Below the pieces are notes generated by a model, which saw only the letters and a program-made list of their open reading frames with translations, was not told where the DNA came from and did not search any database. Position numbers and translations under genes: made by a program. Of a stretch of DNA of 64,000 nt, positions 1 through 13,125 are shown one piece after another (position 1 is the stretch's first letter; every line of letters begins with the position of its first letter). The DNA is from Grammothele lineata (taxonomy: Eukaryota > Basidiomycota > Agaricomycetes > Polyporales > Polyporaceae): the NCBI GenBank assembly GCA_002150815.3, contig NDFF03000380.1:186001-250000 (forward strand). The letters run 5' to 3'.

Positions 1-787
1 GATCATATCGCATGGAGTATAGAACGAACGAGATCGTCCTCCGTGGCGCATCGGCATCCCGGGACAACTTAGGGAGCATCCAAGAACTTCAATGACCAAC
101 GACGTGTGCGCGGCGTGCAGGGGGCATTTGGTGTCTTCGGGAAGAGAAGCGTTCTGGCGCGATCATCAGATATGCGGAGATGAACTGTCGGGGCCTGGTT
201 ATCGAGCTAGAGACAATAGAGAGGGGTATAGAGCAGAGCATGGCATGATAACTTCAATGCGCCCGGATACACCTTCATATGTTGATAGGCCCCCGGAGTA
301 CTTAGTCTTAGCAACGAGTTAGAGAGATCTCTTGAACAGAGGAAGTGTACGAGACTACTATAAATGTCCGTTAAGAATGAGTCGTTGAGCAAAAGGAGCA
401 GATGGACGAGTCTGACGAACAAGTCTTAGGAAGATGCGCTGCGACGAGCAAGAACTTGAAGGTGAGGAGCAGAGGTAAGCACTGAACTCTGATTCAACAA
501 AGAATCCGAGCACGTGCGATCTGCGCGACGGGCGTCATGGGCGCCAAATCCACTCCCTTCGAATTTCGACACTCTGCCAATTACGACCACGATGCTCATC
601 TTCAATCGTGCGAGGCTATCCCAGGTCTCGGCTCCAGGGTGGATTGGACGCTACATAGTTTGCGGAGTGCCCAAGCTCACCTCTGCAGGCCGACACCCAA
701 CACCTCATATAAATAGCGCGCTCGCCGCCACGCTCGAAGAGATCCCCATTCTTGTCAACTCGTTGCCATCCTCCCTCCTGAGTATTC
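1..787. other. Gene-free left edge and upstream region of the first gene
   Basis: No reading frame here is convincing on either strand; all open frames are under about 110 codons and none resembles a known family. The right-hand 100 bases act as the proximal promoter of the gene starting at 788: a TATA box lies at 708-715 and is followed by pyrimidine-rich sequence. Confidence 0.6.
708..715 (+). promoter_or_regulatory. TATA box of the coiled-coil protein gene
   Basis: The octamer TATAAATA sits 73-80 bases before the ATG at 788. It is followed by GC-rich and then CT-rich sequence, the usual arrangement of a basidiomycete core promoter. The same octamer recurs at 15729-15736. Confidence 0.6.
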
Positions 788-2409
788 ATGTCTTCGCGAC
801 TCGCTGCCAGCATTTCCTCGCACACCAACGCGCTTGAGGCGGCCGCGCGCGAGCTTCGCCGGTCGCTCGTCGATAGCGAGGCAAGGATCGTGCAGGTCGA
901 CGCCTGTACCTCGCAGATGTTCCGCCAACGCTGGGCTGAAAGCTATGAGGTGCGTTTTTATCATAAGCTGGTCATTGCATGTTCTAATGCCTAATTGTAT
1001 CTCAGGAGTACCGCAAGATTATCTCCGCGTCCGAGGCGTTAGCGTCCAAGCTCTCTGCCGTCATCAAGGGTTTGTCGCTTCCTCACAGACCTCCCATGCG
1101 TCCTCGTCCGCTGATGCGCTATTGCTAGTGTATCTCAATAGTCAAGCAGACATGAAGGATCCGGAGGAGATGGACGATTTCATCGAAGACCTGGCTGCTC
1201 TGCAAAAGGTTCGTTCCCCCGTCCTGAACGTTCGATCGTATCTACACTGACAGATTATTCTATTCGATAGAGATTGAACAGCATGTCCTTCGACCTCTCC
1301 CCCGAGTTCGCCTCCTTGGCGAGCCTGTACGAGAAGATGGGTGAGGACATGGGAGCTGCGTTCTTCTCTGCAGAGAGCGACGCTCAGGAAAGTATCGTGC
1401 AAGCTCAGTCCGAGATCGATGCGCTCAAGCAGAATCAAGGCGATACGTCCCTCACTGGACCTGTGCCTACCATAACGACTACGACTGCTGTTGCTCCGGC
1501 TTCGGCAAGCCCTCCCGGGGAAGTCCGTCTGTCTTCCGGCCGCCCTAGGACCATCTCCCAAGGACCACAGATCCCGCCTGTTCCAGCGAAGGGCACGAAG
1601 TCCCATCCCCACTCCGTTGCGAGGCAAGACATGCTCCCTCCTTCGCTCTCAAGAAGCTCTTGCTCGGCGTTGAGGGCGGAACCGACGTCTGCCGCTGCGT
1701 CTCTCGGTATGCGGCACAAGAACGGGTCCACTAGGAGCTTACAATCGTTCGACGAAAGCAAGGAGGTCGATTCGGCTCCCGACTCAAAGGAAGTCTCTTC
1801 CACGACAGCTCAAAGTCGTTTCAAGATGCTACGTCGTATGAGCTTGTTCGGAGGGTTCTGCGGGTCCGGTAAGGAGGAGACGCAGATGCGAGGCAAGTCC
1901 CCGTACCTCTCACCGCCCCGTCTGTATGTAACTTATCATCTCTTACATTATCGCAGAAACACAAGAGAAGATTGAGGCTGCACAGGCCAGGATTCGGGAT
2001 GCCGAGAACCGCCTGAGGGCTCTCCCGAAGGTCGATATCCAAGGCGTCTACAACACGATCGAGCTCGTACAGACCGCCTTTGGAAAGCAAGCTGATCAGA
2101 TCAGAAGCGCGTTCTCAGAGGTCTCGGACAGGGTGCGTGTCAGATCTGGGCGCTCGTAGTTGAGAGATGTTGACGTCTTTCCAACCAGCTTGCGCTCGAG
2201 TTCGTCCACTGTCTGGCCGCGCTTGAGGCTTTCAAGAAGGATCCGTCTACGGTATGTGGTCGACCTTCGTCTCCTGCTCGCACGCTGAATGGTTGGCCTA
2301 GGAGAACCAGCGGAACCTCGCTAATATCAATCACAAAGTCGCCGCCTCAGCGCCACAATGGAAGGTTATTGCAGACCGACTGGATGGATATACGAGAAGT
2401 GCGAAGTAG
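788..2409 (+). CDS. Coiled-coil protein of unknown function, seven exons
   Basis: I do not recognise the family. My model has exons 788-949, 1006-1069, 1150-1208, 1271-1868, 1957-2132, 2189-2251 and 2302-2409, all phase-consistent, giving 409 residues. The N-terminal 130 and C-terminal 130 residues are rich in heptad-like Leu/Ala/Ile with Glu, Lys and Gln, suggesting two helical coiled-coil blocks. The middle (about residues 150-290) is Ser/Pro/Thr-rich and probably disordered. There is no signal peptide or membrane segment, so a cytoplasmic or scaffold role is possible but inferred. The fourth intron has two usable donors in the same phase: GT at 1869 or GC at 1893. The GC choice adds eight residues. 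The start is set by a TATA box 75 bases upstream and by the continuous frame. Confidence 0.75.
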
Positions 2410-4444
2410 TGGTCGGGTTCTGGTGGACGTGCTCGCTAGTGCTTGTCATCTGAATCGCGTGTTGTGCCGGATTGAAATGTATACGGGGTCACATCACTTC
2501 ATAACGATCATCGAGTCAGTAATGGTGACGATATCGTGAGATGTTGCGTACGGTGGTACTTACAATTTCTCTGCTCCGCGAAGTGAAACACGTGGAATAC
2601 TGCGCGCGTCTTCTCAGCGGGCGTCAATCAAAGAGCACTTCGACACAGTTCGACACGCTCAGTGACCCGCCGCCGGCAGCCGTCATCATTTCCTCCCTCT
2701 CGACCCCTCTTTCACTTTCATGCCATCAGCTCTTCACCTCCTCGCGTTGGATCGGCCAACTTCTCCGGCTTTGGTATCCCTCTCTGGCGTCTTATGGCCT
2801 TCGCCAAGTTGCGCTCAAAGATGGTGCGCGAGACCCAAACCGTCGACCAGACCCGGGATCGCGTCTCGCGAATCTATGGCGACATAAATGCGGCATTGAT
2901 CCATGAAAGCTAGCTTGCAGCCTTTCAACGTTCAACAAGCGCAGAATGGACTACAAACGCGTATTCAGGACTCGTCTGCTGTCAGTTGTAGGAGAACGTC
3001 CCACTGGTGTCAGCATCCACGCCACGACGGTCTCACAAAACTGCCTTTGAAGTCTAATCACAACCTCTCCTTCGCTGACCTTCTTATTCGACACCTGCAA
3101 CTCCCCGATTGTCCCGTGTTCAACAGACGTGGGACCGTTCGCTTACTCTCCGATGGCTTCAAGGATAGGCCTCGGGTTCGGCTGAGTCTACTATCCCTCC
3201 GCTGGAAACCTCATGGTTGAAGTTTGAACGTTGAACGTCGTGAGTTCTCCGAGCCCGTTGAATGCCATGCGGAGATACGGGCCTAGTCGGTATCTGAGTT
3301 ACATGACCATTGACACTTCATTTGCTGATATTTGAGCCCAGAATACGCGCGTCCCGCATGGCACAGACGCAAGGCAAATCTACGTCCTCGACGTCGCTGC
3401 CCATCGCCCCCCACGTCATTGTTGCTCTTAGGCATCTGAGCTTCACTGTTTAAACTAGGCACGCTCGGATCGTCGTCGGTATGCAAAAGTGAGCACCCCA
3501 GTTACGTTTCTGGCGTTCGCCATCTTCGGGGCCGCAAGAGCCAGCCGTCCTGTGACCGACCGTCGTCCTTCCTCGCAGCTGAGCGCCTGCCAGTGAGAGT
3601 CCGAAGCGGGCCTCACGCGGCTCAGTTGCTAGACCAGACGAAGGCCGGCCACATGTGCGGTCTAAGAAGCCTATGACGTCGTTCGCGGGGCGCTGTAGAC
3701 GGGCGGAGGCCGAGGAGTTGAGGCATTTTGAGCCTCCACTTGTCCCTGGCTGCATGGCTCGCAGGACGGAGGTGCGGAAATGAAGAGCGCGCTCGGCTTC
3801 GATTAGAGGAGGAGCACGAGGCTATTATACACCGGGATCGCCGACGAAAATTGTCGAAGAGAGTACAGTGACGCCCTGTTGGACTGCGCCATACGTTGCA
3901 CATTTGGAGTCGATGTTACACGACAGCGGTTTCAACTGAGCTCTTGACATGTCGACGCCGTTGTGAAGTTTTTGTGTTTCGCGACGCAGCTTCGCTCCAT
4001 GCTGCACACGGGATATGTTATCTATGTTGAGGATGCTCGGACGACGGTGGCAGTCGCGAGCCATGAGCTCAAACAAGACTCGCATCTCCGTGGGTCATGA
4101 GGTGATTTAGAAGACAAAGCGTGTGGCTCTATCGCATGGGCGTCGCTGCGATGTGTGAAGCGAATAGGATGCACGAACCGCAGAGACTGCCTTCTTTGGT
4201 CAGAATGACTGCCGAGGACCTCCCGGAGAGTGTAGGACCATGCTATTGGCGCCGATGCTTTCGTTGACTGACCGTGAACGTTCTGTTCAGGTCGAGTCTG
4301 AGATGTACCTGAATGTGGTGGTGACGCATGTGCTTTGCAGTCTACATATAATGGAGGTTGAAGCAGCGAGGATGGCCAGGTCAAGCCGGTTTTCTCGCGG
4401 AACCCCACCAGTCCTCTCTTGCCTCCAGCCACGGTCGACACGCT
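2410..4444. other. Intergenic region, no supported gene
   Basis: About 2 kb. Short plus-strand frames occur at 2541-2906, 2662-2913 and 2903-3220, but their composition is not coding-like and they link to nothing by plausible splice sites. The right end holds the promoter of the wall-protein gene at 4445. Confidence 0.5.
4345..4352 (+). promoter_or_regulatory. TATA-like element of the first DUF1996-WSC gene
   Basis: CATATAAT lies about 95 bases before the ATG at 4445, the right spacing for a fungal TATA element. No other TATA-like element lies closer to the start. Confidence 0.5.
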
Positions 4445-6220
4445 ATGTTCTCCAAGTTCCTTCTATTGTTTGCGTCCGTTGCGGCCGCGCAAGGCGTAGA
4501 ATATTGGACGTTTGGCGGCACCCGGCCTATCATCAACGAACGGCTCGACTCCATCGTCAACCTCGGCGGCGTTCGTGTTTCTCCATTCCTCGTACTATGA
4601 GTGTTGACCGGGATCTTCGTGTTTGAACAGCTCGGTACTCATGTTCACTCCGTCGTGGGTGGAAGTCGCTTCAAGAACACTTACGACTTCGACGACCTCT
4701 CGAAGAGCGAGTGCTCTACCATCCCCGTTCAGCCGGACAAGAGCAACTACTGGGCGGTGAGCATTCCTTGACCTGCATTCCATACAGGATATGACACTCA
4801 CTGCTCCACTCTTCATAGCCTTTGTTGTACCACCACAATCAGACCACGGGCGTGTTCACCCCGTTCTGTGAGTAAATCTGAGGCGATGTGGTTCGAGCGC
4901 ATGCTGAAAGGGAAGCCAGCGACCACCTTCAATATCTACTACCTCAAGCGAGTAGGCCCCAAGAATGAGACCGTGAAGGCGTTCCCTGCCGGTCTTCGCG
5001 TAAGTGTTCGCCAGCTTATATTGAAGCGTACGGGCTCTAATAAGGTGGTCTGCGGTAGATGCTGGCTGGCGATACGTTCCGCAAGACTTACAACGCGTCC
5101 AGCTTCGCTGATCAAGCCGTCAGCTTCGTTTGCATCGGTAAGGTCAAGCGCTCTTACCTTGTGCCTTCATCTCTGACATTCTCTTTGTAGACGATGGCAA
5201 TACACACGCCAATGATCCCGACTGGGCCGAGCGCCCCAACTTCTTTGACCACAACTGCCCGGGTGGGATGCGCCTTCAAGTCTTCTTCCCATCCTGCTGG
5301 GATGGTGTGAACCTTGACTCGGCCGACCACAAGTCCCACCTCGCGTATCCCATCCAGAACTACAACGGTGGTGACTGCCCAGATTCGCACCCGGTCCACC
5401 TGATGTCCCTCTTCTTCGAGATGTTCGTCAACACCGGCGACTTCTCCTACGACGGTCCCGGAACTTGGGTCCTCGCGAACGGCGACACCACCGGCTACGG
5501 CTTCCACGGTGACTTCCAGAACGGCTGGGACGTCGACCTCCTCCAGGAAGCCATCGACACCTGCACGGACGCCAACGGTAGCGTCAACAACTGCCCGCCC
5601 CTCGCCGCCGCGATCGATCAGGCCGCCGCGGACGCGTGCGTGATCGAGGGCGACATCGTCGACGAGAACGTCGGCCTCTCCGCCTCGAACCCCATCACCG
5701 CCCTCCCCGGGTGCAACCCCCCGTGGGACGGCACCGGGACGCAGCCCCCGTGCCCGAACCCGAGCGCCCCCACGCCCGCGCTCGTGCCCGCGCAGGAGGC
5801 GCTGCCGAGCGGGTGGAGCGTCGTCGGGTGCATCGCGGAGGGGACGAGCGGGCGCGCGCTGACGGGGGCGTCGACAACGGGGGCGAACATGACGCGCGCG
5901 ACGTGCGCGGCGTTCTGCGCGGCGAAGGGGTTCGCCCTCGCGGGGGTGGAGTACGCGGACGAGTGTTACTGCGACAACGCGCTGAAGAACGGGGCGAACG
6001 GCACGATCGTGCCGGACGTGCAGTGCTCGATGCGCTGCGCGGGGAATGGTGCGTGTTTAGTGGTTTGCTCGCGTCATGAAAATGCTGCTGATGACGGTGG
6101 GACTATACAGCCAACGAGATTTGTGGGGGACCGTCGCGCCTCACGTTCCTCACTACCGCGGCCGCGAAAGAGCAATCGAAGCGGGCCGCCGGAGTCTTTG
6201 GTCGCGCGCATTTCGCCTAG
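4445..6220 (+). CDS. Secreted DUF1996 protein with one WSC domain
   Basis: Seven exons (4445-4570, 4631-4756, 4819-4867, 4920-4999, 5059-5137, 5191-6048, 6111-6220) encode 475 residues. A signal peptide of about 17 residues leads into a DUF1996 domain that opens at a WTFGGTRPIINERLD motif and spans roughly residues 20-300. A Pro-rich linker follows, then one WSC domain (about residues 345-445) with its Cys pattern, including CYCDN and the final NEICGG. WSC domains are Cys-rich carbohydrate-binding modules, so an extracellular or wall-glucan role is likely. The catalytic status of DUF1996 is unknown. The protein ends in a short basic tail containing FGRA. Intron positions match those of the larger paralogue at 16302, so the two arose by duplication. 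This copy lacks the Ser-rich linker and two further WSC modules. Confidence 0.9.
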
Positions 6221-6674
6221 ATTGTCGTCTTTGAAGTGTCCTTTCCTGTTCTGGTTCAAATTTGTGTCTCTGTGTTCGGCCTTGTAGAATCACGATGTGT
6301 CATGATGTCTTCCCGTTCCTAGTGGTTATGTGGATGCAATACAGTGCATATGAATGGAAGCAGCGAGATGAAAGCGTTTGCCCTTTGAATACTTCCGGCC
6401 TCAACAAGCTCCTCCTCGGATTTGACGCGGCGGTAGAAAGAGACGTGTACGACATGTGATCGTGACTGGGACGTGGCGAAGCGCGAGCGCTTGGCGCCCA
6501 CCGCGTGGCACGGTGGCTGAAGAGAGCCAGGCGGACGGCTGCGCGCAGAACATACGTCCTCCGCTATAGACCTGCTTGTCGGCTTCAATACTCTACGCCT
6601 CCTTTCTCCTCCCTCTAGAGCTTTTCTGCGGTCCTTGTACACACTTAAGCGGAACTAGACAGTGTTCTCGTCCC
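6221..6674. other. Intergenic: 3' end of the wall gene and promoter of UGGT
   Basis: No gene seen. The stretch contains the 3' UTR of the DUF1996-WSC gene and about 100 bases of CT-rich sequence just before the glucosyltransferase ATG at 6675. No clear TATA box is present, fitting a housekeeping-type promoter. Confidence 0.5.
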
Positions 6675-9600
6675 ATGCTCGGGACTCTTCTCCCTCTCCT
6701 CGCATGGCCTATCCTTCGCGCGTCCGCAGGCAAGCCGCCAGTTAACGTAGAGCTCAGGACATCATGGCCTGCTGCGCCTATCCTTCTTGAGAGCTTGTGA
6801 GTAGCATCATGCACACACACTCGTTAGATGCTGAAACGACGACGTAGAGAATCCGTGGCAATAGAAGACCCTGCCGCATTCTTCCCCGTACTCCATGCGG
6901 TGACCGATACCGAGGAAGACTCCCGGCCTACGTCTACACCAAGAGATGTCCACAAACATGTATTTGACACCGCACTCGCACTTGGCTACCTCGCGCAACC
7001 GGGTGCACATGCGGCCGCGGAGATGCACCTCGCGCTCCATGCCGCTAGCCCGAAGCTTGAGGCGTTCTACCAGTACTACACCGACTATCAAGCGGAGAAC
7101 GTGGGCGCCTCAAAACAGCAGGAGTGCGGGTCCTGGGTTGACTGGTATGGAGAGGTGGTATGCGACGTGGAGACTTTGGAACGCTTGGTGGAGGTACAGA
7201 CACTAGATTTCTCCGACTCGGAGAACTCGTACGTACTCCTCCTTGTCTCCCCGTTCTTCGCATCTCACGTATGTGTCATCAGGACATCCTCCGTTCAGGG
7301 CTCTCCAAAACTTCTCCCTTTCGATCATGTCCTCCCCGACCCCACGAGCATCCTAGAGTCCCCACCCCACACCGCTATCCTGTATGCCTCGCCCGACTCG
7401 CCCAACTTCCGCGACCTCCACAACTTCCTCTATGGCGTCGCTCGCGGGTCCGCTCCGCATGTTTCATATGTCTTTCGGCCAATCCCACCAGCAGAACGCG
7501 ATCTAACTCACCGCACGTACCTCTCTGGCTATGGTGTCGCGCTTGACCTGAAGAAGATGGACTACCTCGCGGTCGATGACCGGCTTCAGGGCGGGAAAGT
7601 GCAGGAGGAAGAAGGGAAAGGGACGGTTGCGGCGGAGGAGATCGACCCTATCGTGACCCTGCTGCAGCAGTATCCGGTAGATGAGAGTGTGGACGTGACG
7701 CTGCCTTTGACAGAAGAGGAAATGCTTGGTGAGTGCAGATATGTGCATTTGCTTCGTCAACCTTGCGTCTCTCCCCCTCGTTGTCGCACGCAGCGAGGTC
7801 ATCATACATCTGCACTATTCTGCCCCCTACACAGGAGTATCTTGTTCACACGTGCTTCTCACAGACATCGACATCCAAGCCGCACAACTTATCTCAGACG
7901 CCGAGGACAAGCTCGCGACACTCAAGCACCTCTCGCAGAACTTCCCGCGCTACGCTGGCGCGCTCTCTCGCCGCGTCCCCATCGACCCCGCTGTATTCGA
8001 GGAGATCGCTGAGAACCAGCCGCGTGTCCGTGGAGGGCTGAACTTGGCATGGCTCAACGGCGTTTCGCTGGAGAAGGATATGACGCCCTTCGGGTATGTG
8101 CTCCATCGCTCGTCCTCCACTATCATATTCCCCTTCTCTCTGTGAAAAATCCGAGTGTCGTTGACAGCCGACACCTACAGGCTCCTCCGCCTACTCCGTC
8201 GCGAACGCGCGAACATGCTCTCCCTCATGTCACTCGGGCTCTCGTCCGAGCAGGCCCTTCAACTGCTCACACATAAGGCCATCGCGCGTTCACAAAGCGC
8301 GTCAGGTGCGCTCGACGGGCTCTTCGACGCAGGAGATCGTGCGGAGGGTGGAAGGGTAATTGGCTATCTGAACGACTTTGAGACGGACGACCGGTACGTT
8401 ACTCCGACTTTCTTCGGCCTACGCCCCTTGTTGACGCGAGGTCCTATTTGGGGTGTATAGGTACTCGCGATGGGGTAACACGCTCAAGATCGTAAGTACC
8501 CTCTCGCCCGACTAGTCCTTCGTCTTCAATTCCTGATGTGTATTCTTGCGATTAGGTTTTGCGACCGATGTACCCGGGCCAGTTCCCTGCACTCAAGTAC
8601 AACCTGTTCAATGTCATCCTCGCAGTCGATCTCTCCCAGCTCAGCAGCGTGAACTACATCGCGGTCACTGTGCAATCCTTGATCAACCGCGGGCTTGCGT
8701 TCCGCTGGGGCGTTGTACCTCTAGTCGAGAGCGAAGATGGTTGGTAGAGACTTGTATTGCCCCCGAATAGATGCTGACATTATCGTCACAGGTGCCCGGA
8801 TGGCGCGGCTGTTCTACCACGTGCTCGAGCACTTTGGCTCTGGCGAAACGTTCGCGTTCTTCTACCACGTACGTTCGATTTGCTTATCCATTCTTCATCC
8901 TCTCATAACTGATGACTTGCTGTTAGATCTCCCAAGCAGAAGGGCCCAAGGTCGACTGGTCCGTCGTCCGCTCCACCTATAGCGCGCTTCGTGCTCGCAA
9001 GCCGGACCTCGCGGACGTCGTTGAGTCCGATCTTGACAAGATCCTGGCTGGAACGGATGGCGACTTGGACAAGCAACGCGCGTACGCGGCACGCTTGAGC
9101 CTCGACCTCGCATCGTCCCCAGACGGACATGCCTTCTTCAATGGGAAGCACTTCGACCTTGATGATGTGCGTCTCGCCCCTAGTTCAGACCAGAACGCGG
9201 AGTCGGGACTGACAAAGAAATGCAGATGTTCTTGCAGTACGTCCAGGGCGAGGCCGGGGAGCACCTGCAGCACATCCAATACAAGGTTTGTTCCTCTGTG
9301 TTCTCCTTCTCCGTTACCTGTTCGTTGACTTCTAGGAAACTCACGTAGGTGTATCAAGGGGAGCTCACGGACGAGCACGCTGAGACGCTCTCGACGTACT
9401 TTTACGACCTTCCGACGACTGCGAAGCGACGGAACGTATACATACACCCCTCGAACAAGCCCGGCAGTCTCCGCATCGTTGGGCTGCCCGAGCTCATCGA
9501 GGGCAGCGGCTTAAGCAGTGACCCGGGTGCTTTCGTGTATCCACGTGAGCATCATACATGACTTAAATGGAATGTTAAATACTCAGTCCATTTCATAGCT

Positions 9601-12600
9601 GGCACCGAGCAAGTCCCCACAACTACGTACGTCATCGCCGACATGGAGACGCCAGAAGGTATCCAGCTCGTCAAAGAAGCTCTGGCCTCTCTTGTGGGTG
9701 TATTCTCCTTCCTTCATACCTTCATCGGATACTGAGGCCACTACACACCACAGACTCCCGACTCGCTTAGCCGCCTCTCCTTCATCGACAACCTCGCCGG
9801 CCTCGGTCCACGGATGAGCGCTGACGTACCATCGAGCGCTTCACGTCTGCTTGCACAGCTCATTTCGCAACGCACGCTCTCCCTCCTCGATCCAGAGAGG
9901 CTCCTCGCGGACCTCGCACCCGTGCAAGTGGACGGGCAGGAACGACTTGGATTCGACACAGTCGCGGACGGCCTGCCGTTCTCGGGCGCGGAGTACCTCG
10001 ACTACCTCACTGCGTGCCGACGCGTCGCGCGTGAGCTGGGCCTTCGGCCTGGGGAGCAGGCGGTCGTTGTGAATGGGCGGGTGAGTGGATAACAGTCCCT
10101 GATACGTGATGTGCTTCGTCTGATTGCAGCGTCGTAGATTGCCGGGCCCATTGAGCCAGGACACTTTGTTGCGGATGACTTCACCGCCCTCGCGGCGTAC
10201 GAATACCACAAGCGGACGAAGCCCGTGCAAGATGCGCTCCTCGACGTCTTCCCGCCAATGCAGGAGTTGAACCGGTGCGTCATTTGCCTTCATATTTCCT
10301 CGGAGGTGTTTCGAATTGACGTGGGATGGACAGGGAGGGCGCAGCGGAAATGGTTTCGATCGCGGCCTCGATCATCTCCGCCATCCAGCTTCCGGACCCT
10401 AGCGAGGCTGGGCTGTTTAACGCGCCGTTGAAGCCACGGCTCATGAACTACCGTGCGCTGAGCGGGAAGTACACGTACGTCTTTTACCTCCCGAACGGAG
10501 TGCAATTTGCTGATGATCATATGTCTAGTTCGTTCACGATTGGAGATAATAGCACGGCATTGTATCACTTTGGCGTTATCGTAGATCCGCTGAGCGAGTC
10601 CGCACAGAAGTGGACCAGCTTGTTCGAGGTGAACAGAGTCGTTTGATCATCCTGCCATAATGTCCGCTGACGTAAATGCTGCACCAGTGGCTACAAGAAA
10701 TGCCGGGAGTGTACATCGAGTTCCATATCAACCCTGCTAGGTACAACGAGGTTTGTGCCATAGCGTTGCGGAAACGGAACGTCGCTGCTCACTTGCCGCT
10801 CTACTTGGTAGCTTCCACTCAAGCGCTTCTATCGGTACACTCTCAGCCCGCGACTCGAGTTCGACGAGCATGGGTAGGCTGCCGTTTCGTATGGTCAGAA
10901 TCATCTACTCATATCTTCCGTGCAGCAACGAGATCCCGGCGAGAACTCAGTTCACGAACCTCCCCATTGAGCCTATCTATACGCTCGCCATGGACACACC
11001 ACAATCATGGCTGATTCGTCCCCGAGAGGCCCTCTATGACCTCGACAACATCCAGCTCGGCATGGTCTCCGCCAACGAAGGCCTCAAAGCCATCTTCGAC
11101 CTCGACTACCTCGTCGTCGAAGGCCACGCGCGCGAGAGCCCAGCACAGACCGCCCCGCGCGGGCTCCAGCTCCAGCTCAGCACGCGCGACGGACAGCCAA
11201 TCGCGGACACGCTCGTCATGGCGAACCTCGGCTACCTCCAGTTCCGGACAAAGCCTGGGGTGTACCGCCTCGAGGTGCGCCCTGGACGTGGGCGGGATAT
11301 CTTCGCCGTCGAGAGCGTTGGGAATGAGGGCTGGAGCAGCCCGACGGTCGAGGAGGCGGGTGATGAGGTTACGGTGGCCAGCTTCGATGGTGTCACGCTC
11401 TACCCGCGCTTTGTACGTCGGCCCGGGATGGAGGGCGTGGATGTCCTCCAACCGTCGTCTAGCGAGGCACGTCAGGAGCCGGACAGCGTGGTGGATAACT
11501 TGTTGTCCAGGTGAGTCCCACTACCTGGTTTTAACATGAGCGTTGCTAATCGTGCTCAGGGTTTCATCATGGTTCGGCTCAAAGCAGGAAGAGGAGACCG
11601 CCATTGTCCCTGCCGACGATAGTCAGGCCGAGATCAATATCTTCACAGTCGCATCTGGTCACCTTTATGAGGTATGTTCGAGCGCATATATGCTGCTCCT
11701 CACTGATCAACACTCTCGAACAGCGCTTTGCGTCGATCATGATTCTCAGTGTCCTCCGTCATACGAACAGCAGTGTCAAGTTCTGGTTCATCGAGAACTT
11801 CCTGTCTCCCTCCTTCCTCGTAAGCACCCTCCGCATCTCCTATTGAGCCAATGTTTATGCGTTTCGGCAGGAATTCATCCCCCATTTCGCGAAGGAGTAC
11901 AACTTCCAATACGAGCTCGTCACGTACAAGTGGCCGTCCTGGCTCCGTGCACAAACGGAGAAGCAGCGCATCATCTGGGCGTACAAGATTCTCTTCCTCG
12001 ACGTGCTCTTCCCGATGGACCTCAAGAAGGTGATCTTCGTCGATGCCGACCAGATCGTCCGAACGGATCTCAAGGAGCTTGTCCACCTCGACCTCCATGG
12101 TGCGCCGTACGGCTATACGCCCATGGGCGACGACAACCCGGACACGGAAGGCTTCCGGTTCTGGAAGACGGGCTATTGGCATGACTTCCTCCGTGGTCTT
12201 CCTTATCATATCAGGTAAGAGTTTCCAGATAATCGTGACGAGTTTTTCGTGACCTCGGCCAATCTAGTGCCCTCTACGTTGTCGATCTCGTGCGATTCCG
12301 TGAGGTACGTAGCTCAATGACACTATCTCTGAAACTCCTTTCTGACCTTGTTCCTTTGTAGATTGCTGCTGGTGTATGTTCACTTGTTCACCTAATTGAG
12401 TATCCATTTAAGTCCTGACCTTTTACGCGTAGGACATCCTTCGCGGCCACTATCAGCAGCTCTCCGCGGATCCAAACTCGCTCGCCAACCTTGACCAAGG
12501 TGCGTCAGAGCCTTTTGTTTCGCGGTTCTATACCAAATACTCACCTTACGCTCTTCAGATCTGCCCAACAACCTGCAGCGCGAAGTGCCCATCGTAAGTC

Positions 12601-13125
12601 GCCGCGCGTCCCCCGTTCGGTATATAGACGCTCATGTCCGTGGCAGTTCTCCCTCCCCGAAGACTGGCTCTGGTGCGAGACCTGGTGTACGTTTCTGGCT
12701 CCGCCCCTCCCTCCCGCCTCAGAAGGAGGGCTGATTTGTTTTGATGGACTCACAGGCAGCAAAGACCGGCTCGACCGCGCGAAGACGATCGACCTCTGCC
12801 AGAACCCGCTCACGGTGCGCCTCGTCCCTCCCATGCACCCTCGTCTCCCCTCTCCCCATGTAAAATCGGTTCTAACACCCCTCTTCCCCTTCACGGTATG
12901 TAGAAAGAGCCCAAGCTCGACCGCGCGCGCCAGATCCCCGAATGGGAAGTATACGACGGCGAGATCGCCGCGTTCGCGCGCCGGCTGCAGGAAGACTCAG
13001 AAGCACACGCGTCCACCACCACCGTACCCGACCCCGCCGGAACGGCTGCAGCGGTCCCTACAGGGGCGGGGGCGAATGGTGAGGAGGGTGAAGTGGGCGG
13101 TACGTTGCGGCACGTCGAGCTTTGA
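6675..13125 (+). CDS. UDP-glucose:glycoprotein glucosyltransferase (ER folding sensor)
   Basis: Transfers glucose from UDP-glucose to misfolded N-glycoproteins in the ER lumen so that they re-enter the calnexin cycle; yeast Kre5 is a divergent relative needed for beta-1,6-glucan. The gene has more than 20 short introns and encodes roughly 1,600 residues. The first exon (6675-6796) gives a signal peptide. It splices at 6848 to the conserved [12 protein letters not shown] stretch. Long thioredoxin-like and beta-rich folding-sensor domains follow. The C-terminal GT24 catalytic domain starts near 11630 ([13 protein letters not shown]) and shows [32 protein letters not shown] and LWCETWC. The DAD metal site and the DQD motif are intact. 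The last four residues are HVEL, a plausible HDEL-type ER retention signal. The stop is at 13123-13125. The function is certain at family level; individual mid-gene introns are less so. Confidence 0.95.
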
